Source: Eubacteriales bacterium
GTDB taxonomy: Bacteria > Bacillota > Clostridia > Christensenellales > UMGS416
NCBI GenBank assembly: GCA_028709505.1
Contig: JAQVWW010000034.1
Span: forward strand, 1 to 8,208
Length of the DNA stretch: 8,208 nucleotides
Reading direction: 5' to 3'
Each line of letters opens with the position of its first letter. The first letter of the stretch is position 1. Shown piece by piece: positions 1 to 7,004 of the stretch. The position numbers and the translations under genes are program-made. Below the pieces are notes generated by a model. That model was not told the origin of the DNA, did not search any database, and saw only the letters and a program-made list of their open reading frames with translations.

Positions 1-198
1 AGAAAACTCCCGCCAGCCCGGCACGCCGCCCACCAGATAGGCCACCAGCGTCGTCACCGAAAACGCGCCCTCGGGCGGCCGGGCAAAGACCCGGCTGCTC
101 TGGTACGCAGCCATCACCATCACCGCGCCCATCGGTATCACCAGCGCCAGCGCCGGGTAAGGAAAGCCCCGTAACAGCTGCCGTATCCATTGTTTCAT
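1..198 (-). CDS. Membrane protein, third permease-like subunit of the ABC locus (3' end outside window)
   Basis: Only the first 66 residues are in the window and the frame is still open at the edge. The start ATG lies 12 bp after the stop of the preceding gene, with an AAAGGCGG ribosome binding site overlapping that stop, so it is translated as part of the same operon. The visible part has a short basic N-terminus (MKQWIRQLLRGF), then a hydrophobic segment at about residues 13-32, then a polar stretch, then the start of another hydrophobic stretch (TLVAYLVGGVPGW). This is how ABC-2-like membrane subunits usually begin, and the two genes before it are of that kind. The family cannot be assigned from so little sequence. 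It could also be a distinct accessory membrane protein. Confidence is high that it is a gene and moderate that it is a transporter subunit. Confidence 0.75.
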   Translation of the reverse strand, partial: MKQWIRQLLRGFPYPALALVIPMGAVMVMAAYQSSRVFARPPEGAFSVTTLVAYLVGGVPGWREFS

Positions 199-210
199 CA
201 CGCACCGCCT

Positions 211-1050
211 TTACTGCCCATAGGTAAAGCTGACGGTCTTAAGCCGCAGGAAGCACAGCGCGCCCAGCGCCGCGCACGCGCCCAGCACCGCGCCGATGAT
301 GGGCAGGAAGCGAAAGTAATACCCGCGCGTCGGCGTTTGGAAGACAAAGGCCGACAGCATCCCCGCGTGGATGGGCGACAGCGTGGCCGGCACAAGGCCA
401 CTGTAGCAGAACACCGCCAGCAGGATGGCCGCCAGAATGGCCAGATAGCCGAATATCCGTTTAAAGCGCAGGTTCAGCAAAAACAGCAGCAGCCCCGCCG
501 CCACGCCCAGCAGCGCGTTGAGCGCGGCGATGGCTCCCAGCGCGCCGTAGGGCGTCGTCGCGTGCATGGTATGCGTATAGATGCAGGCGAACGCCTCGGT
601 ATTGGTCGTGCTGCCGCCGTACATGACCGTGCTCCACACGTGGCCCCAATAGCCCCACGCAAAGTCCCTGAGCACCACGCTCAGCAGCATCGCCGCCTGT
701 ATGATCAGCGCGCAGGTGACGATATAGAGCACCTTGCCCGCCAGCCACCGGGCGCGGCCGGTGCGGTAGAGCACCTCGGCCTGCCCCACGCTAAAAAACG
801 GCGCGTCGCAAAACAGAAACGTCGTGATGACCAAAAAGAAGATGGGGCCGATGGGGAAGATACAGTACAGCGACAGGTACGCCTCGATGATGTTGAACGG
901 CTGCGACTGGGCGGCGGCGTAATCGATGAAGCGCCCGGACACGATGCCGGCCACCGTCATCGCCAGCACCACCGAAAGCCAGAACCGCGCCGAGAGCACC
1001 ATGCGCGCCATGCTGTCCTGATACACGGCCCAAACCGGTTTAATAGCCAT
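211..1050 (-). CDS. ABC-2-like integral membrane protein (permease subunit 2)
   Basis: A 279-residue integral membrane protein. The start chosen is the ATG giving MAIKPVWAVYQD, because GGAGG lies 8 nt upstream; the open frame continues 33 codons further into the preceding gene, but without a comparable site. The gene overlaps the end of the preceding one by 11 bp, a sign of translational coupling. Likely transmembrane segments lie at about residues 23-43, 62-81, 104-127, 168-192, 198-218 and 249-269. Between helices 2 and 3 it reads EVLYRTGRARWLAGK, matching the cytoplasmic 'acid...R-x-GR...Y/W...K' stretch of ABC-2-type permeases, and the preceding gene has a stretch of the same form (LRAGRAPYIWGR). 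The two proteins therefore look like distant paralogues that could pair as a heterodimer with the ATPase encoded upstream. The substrate is unknown. The permease call rests on topology and context, not on a catalytic motif. Confidence 0.85.
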   Translation of the reverse strand: MAIKPVWAVYQDSMARMVLSARFWLSVVLAMTVAGIVSGRFIDYAAAQSQPFNIIEAYLSLYCIFPIGPIFFLVITTFLFCDAPFFSVGQAEVLYRTGRARWLAGKVLYIVTCALIIQAAMLLSVVLRDFAWGYWGHVWSTVMYGGSTTNTEAFACIYTHTMHATTPYGALGAIAALNALLGVAAGLLLFLLNLRFKRIFGYLAILAAILLAVFCYSGLVPATLSPIHAGMLSAFVFQTPTRGYYFRFLPIIGAVLGACAALGALCFLRLKTVSFTYGQ

Positions 1051-1885
1051 TTTGCAGCCTCCGCATGCCCACCCAGCCGTAAGCGGCCAGGCAGAGAACC
1101 ATCGGTATGCATAAAACCAGCAGGAACACCAGCGGGGGCAGCCGCCCAAACCCGGCGCCGTTGACGTGCATCATCGCGGACACCGTATGGTTGGAGAAGC
1201 CCGACAGCAGCAACAGCACGTAATCGTAGGCGTACCCCACCATAAACGGCGCGCACAGCGCCACGTACCGGTTGGGGATCAGCGCCGACGACAGCAAGCC
1301 CACGGCGGCAAAATCCATGGCCACCAGCACCCAGGCCGCGTCGGAAAACAGGCAATACAGCACGTCTGCCCAGCGCCCCGGCGGCAGCCATTGCCAAATC
1401 CGATACACCTGCATGTCGTCCCCGCGGAATAGCACATTGATACTTTCAACATCCAGCGGTGAGCGCGGCGGGAATATGGCGTGGATGGCCACCTCGCACA
1501 CCAGCAGCAGCGCCGCGATGATAAGCCCGCCGGCCAGCACGGTGGAAATACCCCTGCCCCAGATATACGGGGCGCGCCCGGCGCGCAGCACGGCGTTGCG
1601 GGCGTTGCCGGTGGTGATATCGTCGCAGAAGGCGATGCCCAGCGGCAGCATCACCAAAAAGGGCAGAACATGGCGCGCGCCGCTAAACCAGTTTAAAGAT
1701 TCGCGCAGGACCGAGGCGGATAGATATTCCGGCGCGGTGGAAAAGGTATAATGCCCCAGCATTTCAACGATCTCATTGCGCTGGAACTGCAGCATCAGCG
1801 CGCCGGCCGCCGCCACGGCCAGCCATACCAGCGGGCTGCCAAACCCGCGCTTTAAGTCGCTCCCGATCACGCGTAAATAGCGCAT
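1040..1885 (-). CDS. ABC-2-like integral membrane protein (permease subunit 1)
   Basis: A 281-residue integral membrane protein with an ATG start behind AAGGAGGAGGGT, 10 bp after the stop of the lipoprotein gene. Likely membrane helices lie at about residues 17-33, 72-88, 113-135, 176-202, 207-229 and 250-273. The loop after helix 2 reads FCDDITTGNARNAVLRAGR followed by PYIWGRG. This is the typical ABC-2 permease pattern in which an acidic-G segment and a basic R-x-GR segment precede the third helix and are thought to contact the ATPase. A large extracellular loop (about 136-175) separates helices 3 and 4. The neighbours (ATPase, lipoprotein, a second protein of the same plan) support a multi-subunit transporter. 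The substrate is not evident; export or extraction of a peptide or lipid is typical of the superfamily. Confidence 0.87.
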   Translation of the reverse strand: MRYLRVIGSDLKRGFGSPLVWLAVAAAGALMLQFQRNEIVEMLGHYTFSTAPEYLSASVLRESLNWFSGARHVLPFLVMLPLGIAFCDDITTGNARNAVLRAGRAPYIWGRGISTVLAGGLIIAALLLVCEVAIHAIFPPRSPLDVESINVLFRGDDMQVYRIWQWLPPGRWADVLYCLFSDAAWVLVAMDFAAVGLLSSALIPNRYVALCAPFMVGYAYDYVLLLLSGFSNHTVSAMMHVNGAGFGRLPPLVFLLVLCIPMVLCLAAYGWVGMRRLQNGY

Positions 1886-1895
1886 ACCCTCCTCC

Positions 1896-3092
1896 TTAAT
1901 TGAGCACTTCGCCGGTACCGGCGTGTATCATTACGGCTGTCCGCCAGTTGCCGCCGGCTTCGTCATCCGCCTGCTTCACCAGCCATACCGGGATCAGCTG
2001 CGCCTGATAGAACGGCGAGCCTCCGGCCAGCTCCACCGGGTAGTAGCCGAAAGTCATCTGGGTGTACGGCGTGCCGCAGGCGTCGGGGGCGGCCACGCTG
2101 ACGCGGTCAATCTGATCCAGCGCGATGCCCGCCGCCGCCCGGGCGCTCAACACCGGCATATCCGGCGCGGCACGTTCGATGATGTCGCTGCCCTGCAAAA
2201 ACATGAACTGCACGCCGTCCCGGTCCACCAAGAACACCGATTCCGTCGTGTAAAAGGGCGCTTTATAGTCGCTGATCAGCCCGATGCCGTCCACCGACTC
2301 CACGGCATCAAAATAGTAAAATTTTTCATCAAACCCCTTGCCGTCCAACGTGCCATAAAAGCGATATGCCTGCACACGGTATCCGACAAAATCGCTGTAA
2401 TGCAGGCAGTCCTCGTCGGTATACGCCCGCTTTATGGCCGCCAGCGCATCGTCTACGGTGAAGCCCATCTGCTCGGCGCAAGCCGCCCAGTCTATATCTT
2501 CGCCGCCATAGATGCCTTGGGCGTATATTTCCTGCTGACCGGAAAACTCCGGCTCATAGTCCGCGCCGTACATGCCCCTTGTCAAAAAAATTTTACTGTA
2601 CTCCGGTTGGGATACATTCAGCATTATCGCGTCCTCATTCACATCAGGTACGCCAAAAGCTTCACCATAATCACACTGCAAGAGCAACCAATCCCATACA
2701 TAAAACGTGCCGCGTGGGTTATGAATAAACTTTTCGGCTCCAATGTCCTCGGCCTGCTGCGCATGTTCGCCAAAGAGCAGGCTAAGCACCGGCTTGACCT
2801 CCCAGCGGTGCCGCTGCACGCTGGGCAAACTGCATACGGCGCCGGGTTTGGCCAGAATATAGGGCGTCGCGTCGATGGAGACGGTGCCCATATGGCCTTC
2901 GCGGCTTAGCTGAATCCGCTCCCGCTGTTGCAGCAGTTGCCCCACCGTCACCCGCTCCAGCTGCTGCTGCGGCGGCAGCGGCTGCCCGTCGGCCGTCAGC
3001 TCCCAGGGCTGCCCCGGCGGCACGGCCTGGCAGCCGGCCAGCAGCAGCGCCAGCGCCAGATACCACAGCGCGTTTCCCATCCTCTTTTTCAA
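1896..3092 (-). CDS. Secreted lipoprotein of the ABC locus, function unknown
   Basis: A 398-residue predicted lipoprotein. The start is a TTG preceded by GGAGGG at 8 nt. The later ATG (codon 5) has no properly spaced ribosome binding site and would lose the basic KKR region of the signal peptide. The signal peptide runs to a clear lipobox LLAGC with the lipid-accepting cysteine at residue 21, so the mature protein should be anchored on the outer face of the membrane. No enzyme motif is visible. The C-terminal 30 or so residues (IPVWLV...TAVMIHAGTGEVLN) resemble the last strands of PepSY-like lipoprotein domains common in Clostridia; this is pattern recognition only. Being followed at 10 bp by two permease genes, it may be an extracytoplasmic accessory or substrate-contacting subunit. 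An immunity role is possible if the upstream small secreted protein is antimicrobial. Confidence 0.87.
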   Translation of the reverse strand: MKKRMGNALWYLALALLLAGCQAVPPGQPWELTADGQPLPPQQQLERVTVGQLLQQRERIQLSREGHMGTVSIDATPYILAKPGAVCSLPSVQRHRWEVKPVLSLLFGEHAQQAEDIGAEKFIHNPRGTFYVWDWLLLQCDYGEAFGVPDVNEDAIMLNVSQPEYSKIFLTRGMYGADYEPEFSGQQEIYAQGIYGGEDIDWAACAEQMGFTVDDALAAIKRAYTDEDCLHYSDFVGYRVQAYRFYGTLDGKGFDEKFYYFDAVESVDGIGLISDYKAPFYTTESVFLVDRDGVQFMFLQGSDIIERAAPDMPVLSARAAAGIALDQIDRVSVAAPDACGTPYTQMTFGYYPVELAGGSPFYQAQLIPVWLVKQADDEAGGNWRTAVMIHAGTGEVLN

Positions 3093-3113
3093 GCTATGTC
3101 CCTCCGTCGCGCC

Positions 3114-3147
3114 AAAAAAAGGCGGGGCAGGCAGCGCTCTGCCCCGC
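3114..3147 (-). terminator. Intrinsic terminator inside the operon, after the small secreted protein gene
   Basis: Read on the minus strand, a perfect 9-bp stem GCGGGGCAG / CTGCCCCGC encloses an 8-nt loop and is followed by C and seven T. It begins 8 bp after the stop of the small secreted protein gene and ends 21 bp before the lipoprotein start. It should stop most transcripts after the small gene while allowing some read-through into the lipoprotein and permease genes. Confidence 0.88.
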
Positions 3148-3155
3148 GGCCGGGT

Positions 3156-3551
3156 TTAATCGAACGTCTTGTAGGTTCCCGATACGGTCACGCCGGTCCA
3201 CCCGCCGGTGTCGTCGTTCATCACGCGGGCGCGGTAGTTCCCGGTTGTCGTCAGGTAGCTCGATGTATACGTCACCGCCTTGGTGCCGGTGCGCATCGTC
3301 GCCGCTCCTGAAGCCAAAGTAGACCCATAATAGGCCCAGACGCGGGCGTTCTGGTTGGTTGAGTTCGTCGATATGGTCACCTGGCTGGTTTTATTTACGG
3401 TTAAACTGCGGTATGCATTCCCGGAATAAACCGCGTCGCCGGGCGCCCCAATGGTCCCGCCGAAGGTAGCGGTGGCCGCGCCTTGGGCGACGAGCGTCCC
3501 CATCACCAGCACCACCGCCAGCACGCAAGTTACGAGCAGTTTCTTTTTCAT
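3156..3551 (-). CDS. Small secreted Ser/Thr/Gly-rich protein of the ABC locus
   Basis: A 131-residue protein with a classical Sec signal peptide: MKKK, a hydrophobic core to about residue 20, then a small-residue cleavage region (AQGAATA). The start ATG follows AAAGGCGG at about 8 nt. The mature part, about 103-106 residues, contains no cysteine and no LPXTG anchor. It is rich in Thr, Ser, Gly, Tyr and Ala in alternating patterns (for example VTYTSSYLTTTGNYRARV) that suggest an all-beta fold, and it ends GVTVSGTYKTFD. I do not recognise the family. Size, secretion and position between an ABC ATPase and membrane proteins recall lactococcin-972-type bacteriocin loci, but the resemblance in sequence (an A-x-VWA-like strand, an aromatic C-terminal strand) is weak. 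A secreted pilin-like or surface protein is equally possible. The 138-bp gap before it is very GC-rich, with no convincing promoter that I can see. Confidence 0.82.
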   Translation of the reverse strand: MKKKLLVTCVLAVVLVMGTLVAQGAATATFGGTIGAPGDAVYSGNAYRSLTVNKTSQVTISTNSTNQNARVWAYYGSTLASGAATMRTGTKAVTYTSSYLTTTGNYRARVMNDDTGGWTGVTVSGTYKTFD

Positions 3552-3689
3552 GTGTGTTCCGCCTTTCCTTTAATAAATAAACACGGCGGCGCCAGGTTAG
3601 CCGCGGCGTCCGGTCGTCAACGGCGCCATTGGCGGCGGGCGGCGGCTGCGCTGCGGCGCGCATCGCGTTTATAGCGTGATCACCCGGCG

Positions 3690-4352
3690 CTATCCTGCCG
3701 CGCCGGGCAGGAAGGTCAGCCTGCCGTTATCCATCTCGTAGACGCTGTCGCACAGCGCCGCGATGTCCTCGTTGTTGTGGCTGGTCAGCAAAATGGTCCT
3801 GCCGTCGTCGGCCATCTGCCTGAACAGCAGCCGCATCTGGGCGATGCCCGTTTTATCCAGCCCGTTCATCGGCTCGTCCAGTATCAGGATGGCGGGGTTC
3901 TCCATGATGGCCTGGGCGATGCCCAGCCGCTGCTTCATGCCCAGCGAATATTTGGAGACGGCCTTTTTGTTCTTCGGATCCAGCCCTACCGTCTGCATGG
4001 CCTTCTCGATATCCAGGTTGCCGATGCGGTCGCGCAGCTGCGCCAGCAGTTTTAAGTTTTTAAACCCGCTGTAATAAGGAATGGCGCCGGGTGTTTCGAT
4101 GATGACGCCCATATCGTCGGGAAAGTCCACGTCCCGGCCGACGACCTTGCCGGCCACGCGCACCGTCCCCGCCGTCGGCCGCACAAAGCCGGCAATCACC
4201 TTAAAGAGCATGCTCTTGCCCGAGCCGTTTTTGCCGACGATGCCGCAGATTTTGCCGGCGGCGCAGCTGAACGTGACGTCGTCCAGCACCAGGCCTTCCT
4301 TATACTGCTTTGAGATGTGCTCCACCTGTATCATGGCATCGTTCCCGTCCAT
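3690..4352 (-). CDS. ABC transporter ATP-binding protein, BcrA/LanF-like
   Basis: A 220-residue ABC ATPase energising a membrane complex, presumably formed by the downstream membrane proteins. The start is the ATG behind a full AGGAGG at 7 nt; the open frame extends 32 codons further but runs into the promoter. All motifs are present: aromatic A-loop Y17, Walker A GKNGSGKS at 40-47, signature YSLGMKQR at 135-142, Walker B ILILDEP with D159 and catalytic E160, D-loop NGLD at 163-166 and H-loop H192. At the Q-loop position it reads GVIIETPG with Glu86 in place of Gln. This 'E-loop' is a known mark of lantibiotic-immunity ATPases (LanF, for example NukF) and of bacitracin-resistance-type ATPases. 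It is the first gene of the locus and is preceded by a promoter with an operator-like dyad. Self-protection against, or export of, a peptide is a reasonable inference; the substrate is not known. Confidence 0.95.
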   Translation of the reverse strand: MDGNDAMIQVEHISKQYKEGLVLDDVTFSCAAGKICGIVGKNGSGKSMLFKVIAGFVRPTAGTVRVAGKVVGRDVDFPDDMGVIIETPGAIPYYSGFKNLKLLAQLRDRIGNLDIEKAMQTVGLDPKNKKAVSKYSLGMKQRLGIAQAIMENPAILILDEPMNGLDKTGIAQMRLLFRQMADDGRTILLTSHNNEDIAALCDSVYEMDNGRLTFLPGAAG

Positions 4353-4403
4353 ATCCGTCCTCCTATGGCTGTGCCGGCCAAATTGCGCTAAGCTCAATAA
4401 CGG

Positions 4404-4439
4404 CAATAGAAACTCGCTATTGTTTTCTCTATAACAATA
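4404..4439. promoter_or_regulatory. Operator-like overlapping inverted repeats at the ABC locus promoter
   Basis: Two dyads share one half-site. On the plus strand TATTGTT (4418-4424) and AACAATA (4433-4439) form a 7-bp inverted repeat with an 8-bp centre. CAATAG (4404-4409) and CTATTG (4417-4422) form a 6-bp inverted repeat with a 7-bp centre. They lie from the -10 element over the expected transcription start, where a repressor would block RNA polymerase. No regulator gene is in the window. GntR-family repressors of the YtrA type often control such ABC loci, but that is analogy only. Confidence 0.5.
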
Positions 4440-4467
4440 AAATATCACAAAAATATACCAAATTCAA
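4439..4467 (-). promoter_or_regulatory. Sigma-A-like promoter of the ABC locus
   Basis: On the minus strand TTGAAT (4467-4462) and TATTTT (4444-4439) are separated by 17 bp in a markedly AT-rich stretch, in contrast to the GC-rich surroundings. Transcription would start near 4432, giving an untranslated leader of about 80 nt before the ATPase gene. Confidence 0.6.
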
Positions 4468-4548
4468 GCATATTTTTCATAAGAACTTCCAAATATTTTT
4501 AAGCTGATACGCGCATGGCCAGTGCCGCGGCGGCGGCCGGCCGCCCAC

Positions 4549-4585
4549 AAAAAAAGCCCGCCGGCATCCCCAGCGGGCTTTTTTT
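4549..4585 (-). terminator. Intrinsic terminator of ychF
   Basis: A GCCCGC / GCGGGC stem (4556-4561 with 4573-4578) is flanked by seven A on the left and seven T on the right, so it can act on either strand. In the ychF direction it begins 1 bp after the stop codon and ends in seven T. It also separates ychF transcription from the ABC locus downstream. Confidence 0.9.
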
Positions 4586-4586
4586 A

Positions 4587-5684
4587 TTATACGTTAAACC
4601 GGAACAGAACCACGTCGCCGTCTTGCATCACGTACTCCTTGCCCTCGCTGCGCACCAGCCCCTTTTCCTTGGCGGCGTTGAAGGAGCCGCAGGCCATCAG
4701 CTGGTCAAAGGACACCGTCTCGCAGCGAATAAAGCCCTTCTCAAAATCCGAATGGATTTTTCCGGCGGCCTGGGGAGCCTTGGTGCCCCGCTGGATGGTC
4801 CAGGCGCGCACCTCCTTTTCGCCGGCGGTCAGGTAGCTGATAAGCCCCAGCAGCCCATAGCATTTGTCCACCAATCTATCCAGCCCCGACTGCGCAAGGC
4901 CCAGCTCCTGCAAAAACATTCGCCCTTCCTCGGCGTCCATCTCGGCGATCTCCTCCTCGATACGGGCCGACACCACCACAACGTCGGCGCCCTCCTTGTG
5001 CGCCTGCGCCTTCAGCTGCGGCACAAAGGGGATGCTGTCCTCGGGCTTTGAGATATCGCCTTCGCTGACGTTGGCGGCGTAGATGACGGGCTTTAGCGTC
5101 AGCAGGCACATCTCCCGCATCAGCTCCGGCTTGTCGCCGTCGGCGTCCTGGCCGCGGGCGGGGATGCCCTGCTCCAGCGCCTGGTAGATTTCCTGCAGCG
5201 CCTGCACCTCGTCAAAGAGCTTACGTTCGCCGGACTTGGCCGCTTTGCCGGTACGGGCAATACGCTTTTCCACCGTCTGCATATCGGCGAAAATCAGCTC
5301 CAGCGCGATGGTCTCGGCGTCGCGCAGCGCGTCGACGCTGCCGTCTACGTGCGTGATGTTGCCGTCCTGAAAACAACGCACCACCTGCACGATGGCGTCC
5401 ACCTCGCGGATATGGGACAAAAACTGGTTGCCCAGCCCCTCGCCGCGGCTGGCGCCGCGCACAAGCCCGGCAATATCGACAAACTCCACTACCGCCGGCG
5501 TCACCTGCTTGGGGTTATAGATCTGCGCCAGCGCGTCCAGCCGCGGGTCGGGCACGTCCACGACGCCCACGTTGGGCTCTATCGTGCAAAAGGGATAGTT
5601 GGCGGCCTGCGCCCCGGCCTTGGTGATGGCATTAAACAGCGTGCTCTTGCCCACGTTGGGCAAGCCTACGATACCTAGCTTCAT
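4587..5684 (-). CDS. ychF: Redox-regulated ATPase YchF (Obg-family P-loop protein)
   Basis: A 365-residue cytoplasmic P-loop NTPase of the TRAFAC/Obg family, full family length. YchF (OLA1 in eukaryotes) prefers ATP over GTP, binds ribosomes and has been linked to the oxidative stress response. Visible features are the G1 loop GLPNVGKST at 7-15, PFCTIEPN at 31-38 (C33 appears to match the redox-sensitive cysteine described in E. coli YchF), G3 DIAGL at 70-74 followed by the glycine-rich [14 protein letters not shown], and N205-VSE in place of the G4 motif NKxD, the change associated with loss of GTP specificity. A helical insert lies at about 130-200 and a C-terminal TGS domain at about 282-365, ending [11 protein letters not shown]. 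The ATG start is preceded by GGGAGGAC. It is transcribed alone, divergent from the oxidoreductase gene. Confidence 0.98.
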   Translation of the reverse strand: MKLGIVGLPNVGKSTLFNAITKAGAQAANYPFCTIEPNVGVVDVPDPRLDALAQIYNPKQVTPAVVEFVDIAGLVRGASRGEGLGNQFLSHIREVDAIVQVVRCFQDGNITHVDGSVDALRDAETIALELIFADMQTVEKRIARTGKAAKSGERKLFDEVQALQEIYQALEQGIPARGQDADGDKPELMREMCLLTLKPVIYAANVSEGDISKPEDSIPFVPQLKAQAHKEGADVVVVSARIEEEIAEMDAEEGRMFLQELGLAQSGLDRLVDKCYGLLGLISYLTAGEKEVRAWTIQRGTKAPQAAGKIHSDFEKGFIRCETVSFDQLMACGSFNAAKEKGLVRSEGKEYVMQDGDVVLFRFNV

Positions 5685-5713
5685 ATTGTCCTCCCGTTGA
5701 TGGTTCGTCCCCT

Positions 5714-5719
5714 ATTATA
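5714..5719 (-). promoter_or_regulatory. -10 element of the ychF promoter
   Basis: The minus strand carries a perfect TATAAT preceded by GC, 29 bp before the ychF start codon. No good -35 hexamer is seen at 16-18 bp upstream (the closest is TAGGAA), so only the -10 is annotated. Confidence 0.55.
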
Positions 5720-5798
5720 GCGCGTCGGCAGCGGTTTTCCTAGCGCCGGCAAAACCGATGGGAAAAAATGTGAAATGAACGGTTTTTACGGCGGACGG

Positions 5799-5828
5799 TT
5801 GGCGCAGCGACGGCGGATTTGCTATAAT
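5799..5828 (+). promoter_or_regulatory. Promoter of the FAD-dependent oxidoreductase gene
   Basis: TTGGCG (5799-5804) and a perfect TATAAT (5823-5828) are separated by 18 bp. Transcription would start near 5835, so the in-frame ATGs further upstream would not be in the message. This supports the ATG at 5859 as the translation start. Confidence 0.65.
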
Positions 5829-5858
5829 ATGACCATCTTACCAGATGAAGGGAAGCTT

Positions 5859-6968
5859 ATGACGCAGCGGGAGTATGATATCATCGTATACGGCGCCGGG
5901 CCGTCGGCGCTGGCCGCCGCATCCGAGGCGGTGCTGATGGGCGCGTCGGTGCTGTGGCTGTGCGAAACGCCGTGGCTGGGCGGCGCGTTTACGTGCGGCT
6001 ACGCCAACCGCGGCGGGCATTTTACGCGGCATCCGCTGTTTGACGAGCTGTCGGCGCTGTTTTTATCGGCCTGGGGCTATACGTATTACGAGCCTTACCA
6101 GGCCGAGCGCGTGCTGGCCGCCGAGGCTCAGCGCATGGAGATTGCCACACGCGGCAATGTGCGGCTGCTGTCGGTCAGAACCGACGACACGCGGCTGCGC
6201 AGCATCAAAATTTGCAGCGATGCCGGGCTGGAAAAGCTGCGGGCCTGGGCGTTTATCGACGCGTCCGACGACGCGCTGCTTTCGCGCAGGGCCGGCGCCG
6301 CGCCGCTGCGGCCCCAGGGCGGCTGGTATACGCTGCGCGCCCGCGTGGGCGGCATGGATACGCGCATGGCCGCCATTTATAGCCAAAGCACGTTTTTTGA
6401 CTTAAGCGAGCCTTTTGAGCGCGAGGTGCTGCCCGGCCATACGCCTCTGCGGCGTTTGCTGCCGTCGGTGACGCCGCTGCCCCGGGGCAATACGGCCATG
6501 CTGCAGGCCTGCGCCGTGCACGTAAGCGACGATGAACCGCTGGACAATTGGGCGCTGCGCCGGAGCTTGACCGACCAGTTGGACGACGCTCTGCGCTTTT
6601 TGCGCAACCGCGCGGCGGGCTGGCAGGGGCTGTATCTCATCGATTGCGCGCCCAGCCCGGTGCGCTTAAACCCCTGCCACATCGTTGGCCGGGCGGTGCG
6701 GCGGGATGCCTTTTGCCGCAGCGACGAGGTGGCTTGCTGTACCGTCGACGAAGTAGCCCATTCGCTCAGCCCCCAGTGCCTCATCTCCTTGCCCTACGAC
6801 AATCTGCTGCTATGCGGCGGCGCCCTTTCGGTAGGCGCTCAGGCCGCCGACGCCTACGAGACGCTGGCCGGGCATATTGCCGCCGGGCAGGCCGCCGGCG
6901 CGCTGGCCAACGAATCTCTTGTCTACGACGGTGAAGCACCCAAATGCCTGGAACTGCCGATGCCGTAG
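5859..6968 (+). CDS. FAD-dependent oxidoreductase (FAD_oxidored-like flavoprotein)
   Basis: A 369-residue predicted cytoplasmic flavoprotein. The start is the ATG after GAAGGGAA and the promoter at 5799-5828. The N-terminus is a dinucleotide-binding Rossmann fold: YDIIVYGAGPSALAAASEA with G12 and G14, acidic E36 at the end of strand 2 (to bind the adenosine ribose), then G41-G42. Residues 132-147 (FIDASDDALLSRRAGA) match the 'IDATGDAD...AGA' block of FAD_oxidored proteins, with SD in place of TG. Residues 315-350 (NLLLCGG then GHIAAGQAAGALA) match their C-terminal FAD-closing motif. Family members are often 430 residues or more, so this one is rather short, with a compact middle (substrate) domain that gives no clue to the substrate. 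No neighbouring enzyme suggests a pathway. The fold is clear; the reaction is unknown. Confidence 0.9.
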   Translation: MTQREYDIIVYGAGPSALAAASEAVLMGASVLWLCETPWLGGAFTCGYANRGGHFTRHPLFDELSALFLSAWGYTYYEPYQAERVLAAEAQRMEIATRGNVRLLSVRTDDTRLRSIKICSDAGLEKLRAWAFIDASDDALLSRRAGAAPLRPQGGWYTLRARVGGMDTRMAAIYSQSTFFDLSEPFEREVLPGHTPLRRLLPSVTPLPRGNTAMLQACAVHVSDDEPLDNWALRRSLTDQLDDALRFLRNRAAGWQGLYLIDCAPSPVRLNPCHIVGRAVRRDAFCRSDEVACCTVDEVAHSLSPQCLISLPYDNLLLCGGALSVGAQAADAYETLAGHIAAGQAAGALANESLVYDGEAPKCLELPMP

Positions 6969-7004
6969 CGCAGCAAGCGCGGCTTCTTTACTTTACCATA
7001 ATCA

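Noticed and set aside
190..1164. Long plus-strand open frame of 324 codons opposite the permease genes
   Set aside because: Its product is Arg/His/Gln/Ala-rich with no hydrophobic core, has no ribosome binding site and mirrors two well-supported minus-strand membrane proteins; it is a GC-rich antisense shadow.
1923..2909. Plus-strand open frame of 328 codons opposite the lipoprotein gene
   Set aside because: It lies wholly antisense to a gene with a lipobox and a good ribosome binding site, and its translation shows no recognisable domain.
3156..3551. Naming the small secreted protein a lactococcin-972 family bacteriocin
   Set aside because: The gene context is suggestive, but I cannot align the sequence convincingly with that family by eye, so it is left unnamed.
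3552..3689. Separate promoter for the small secreted protein (TTGACG near 3628, or a TATAAA near 3670, on the minus strand)
   Set aside because: Neither hexamer has an acceptable partner at 16-18 bp, so I could not support a promoter here.
5775..5858. Earlier in-frame start for the FAD oxidoreductase at 5775
   Set aside because: The 28 extra codons lie across the -35 and -10 elements and have no Rossmann-fold character; the ATG at 5859 has a ribosome binding site and begins directly before the first beta strand.
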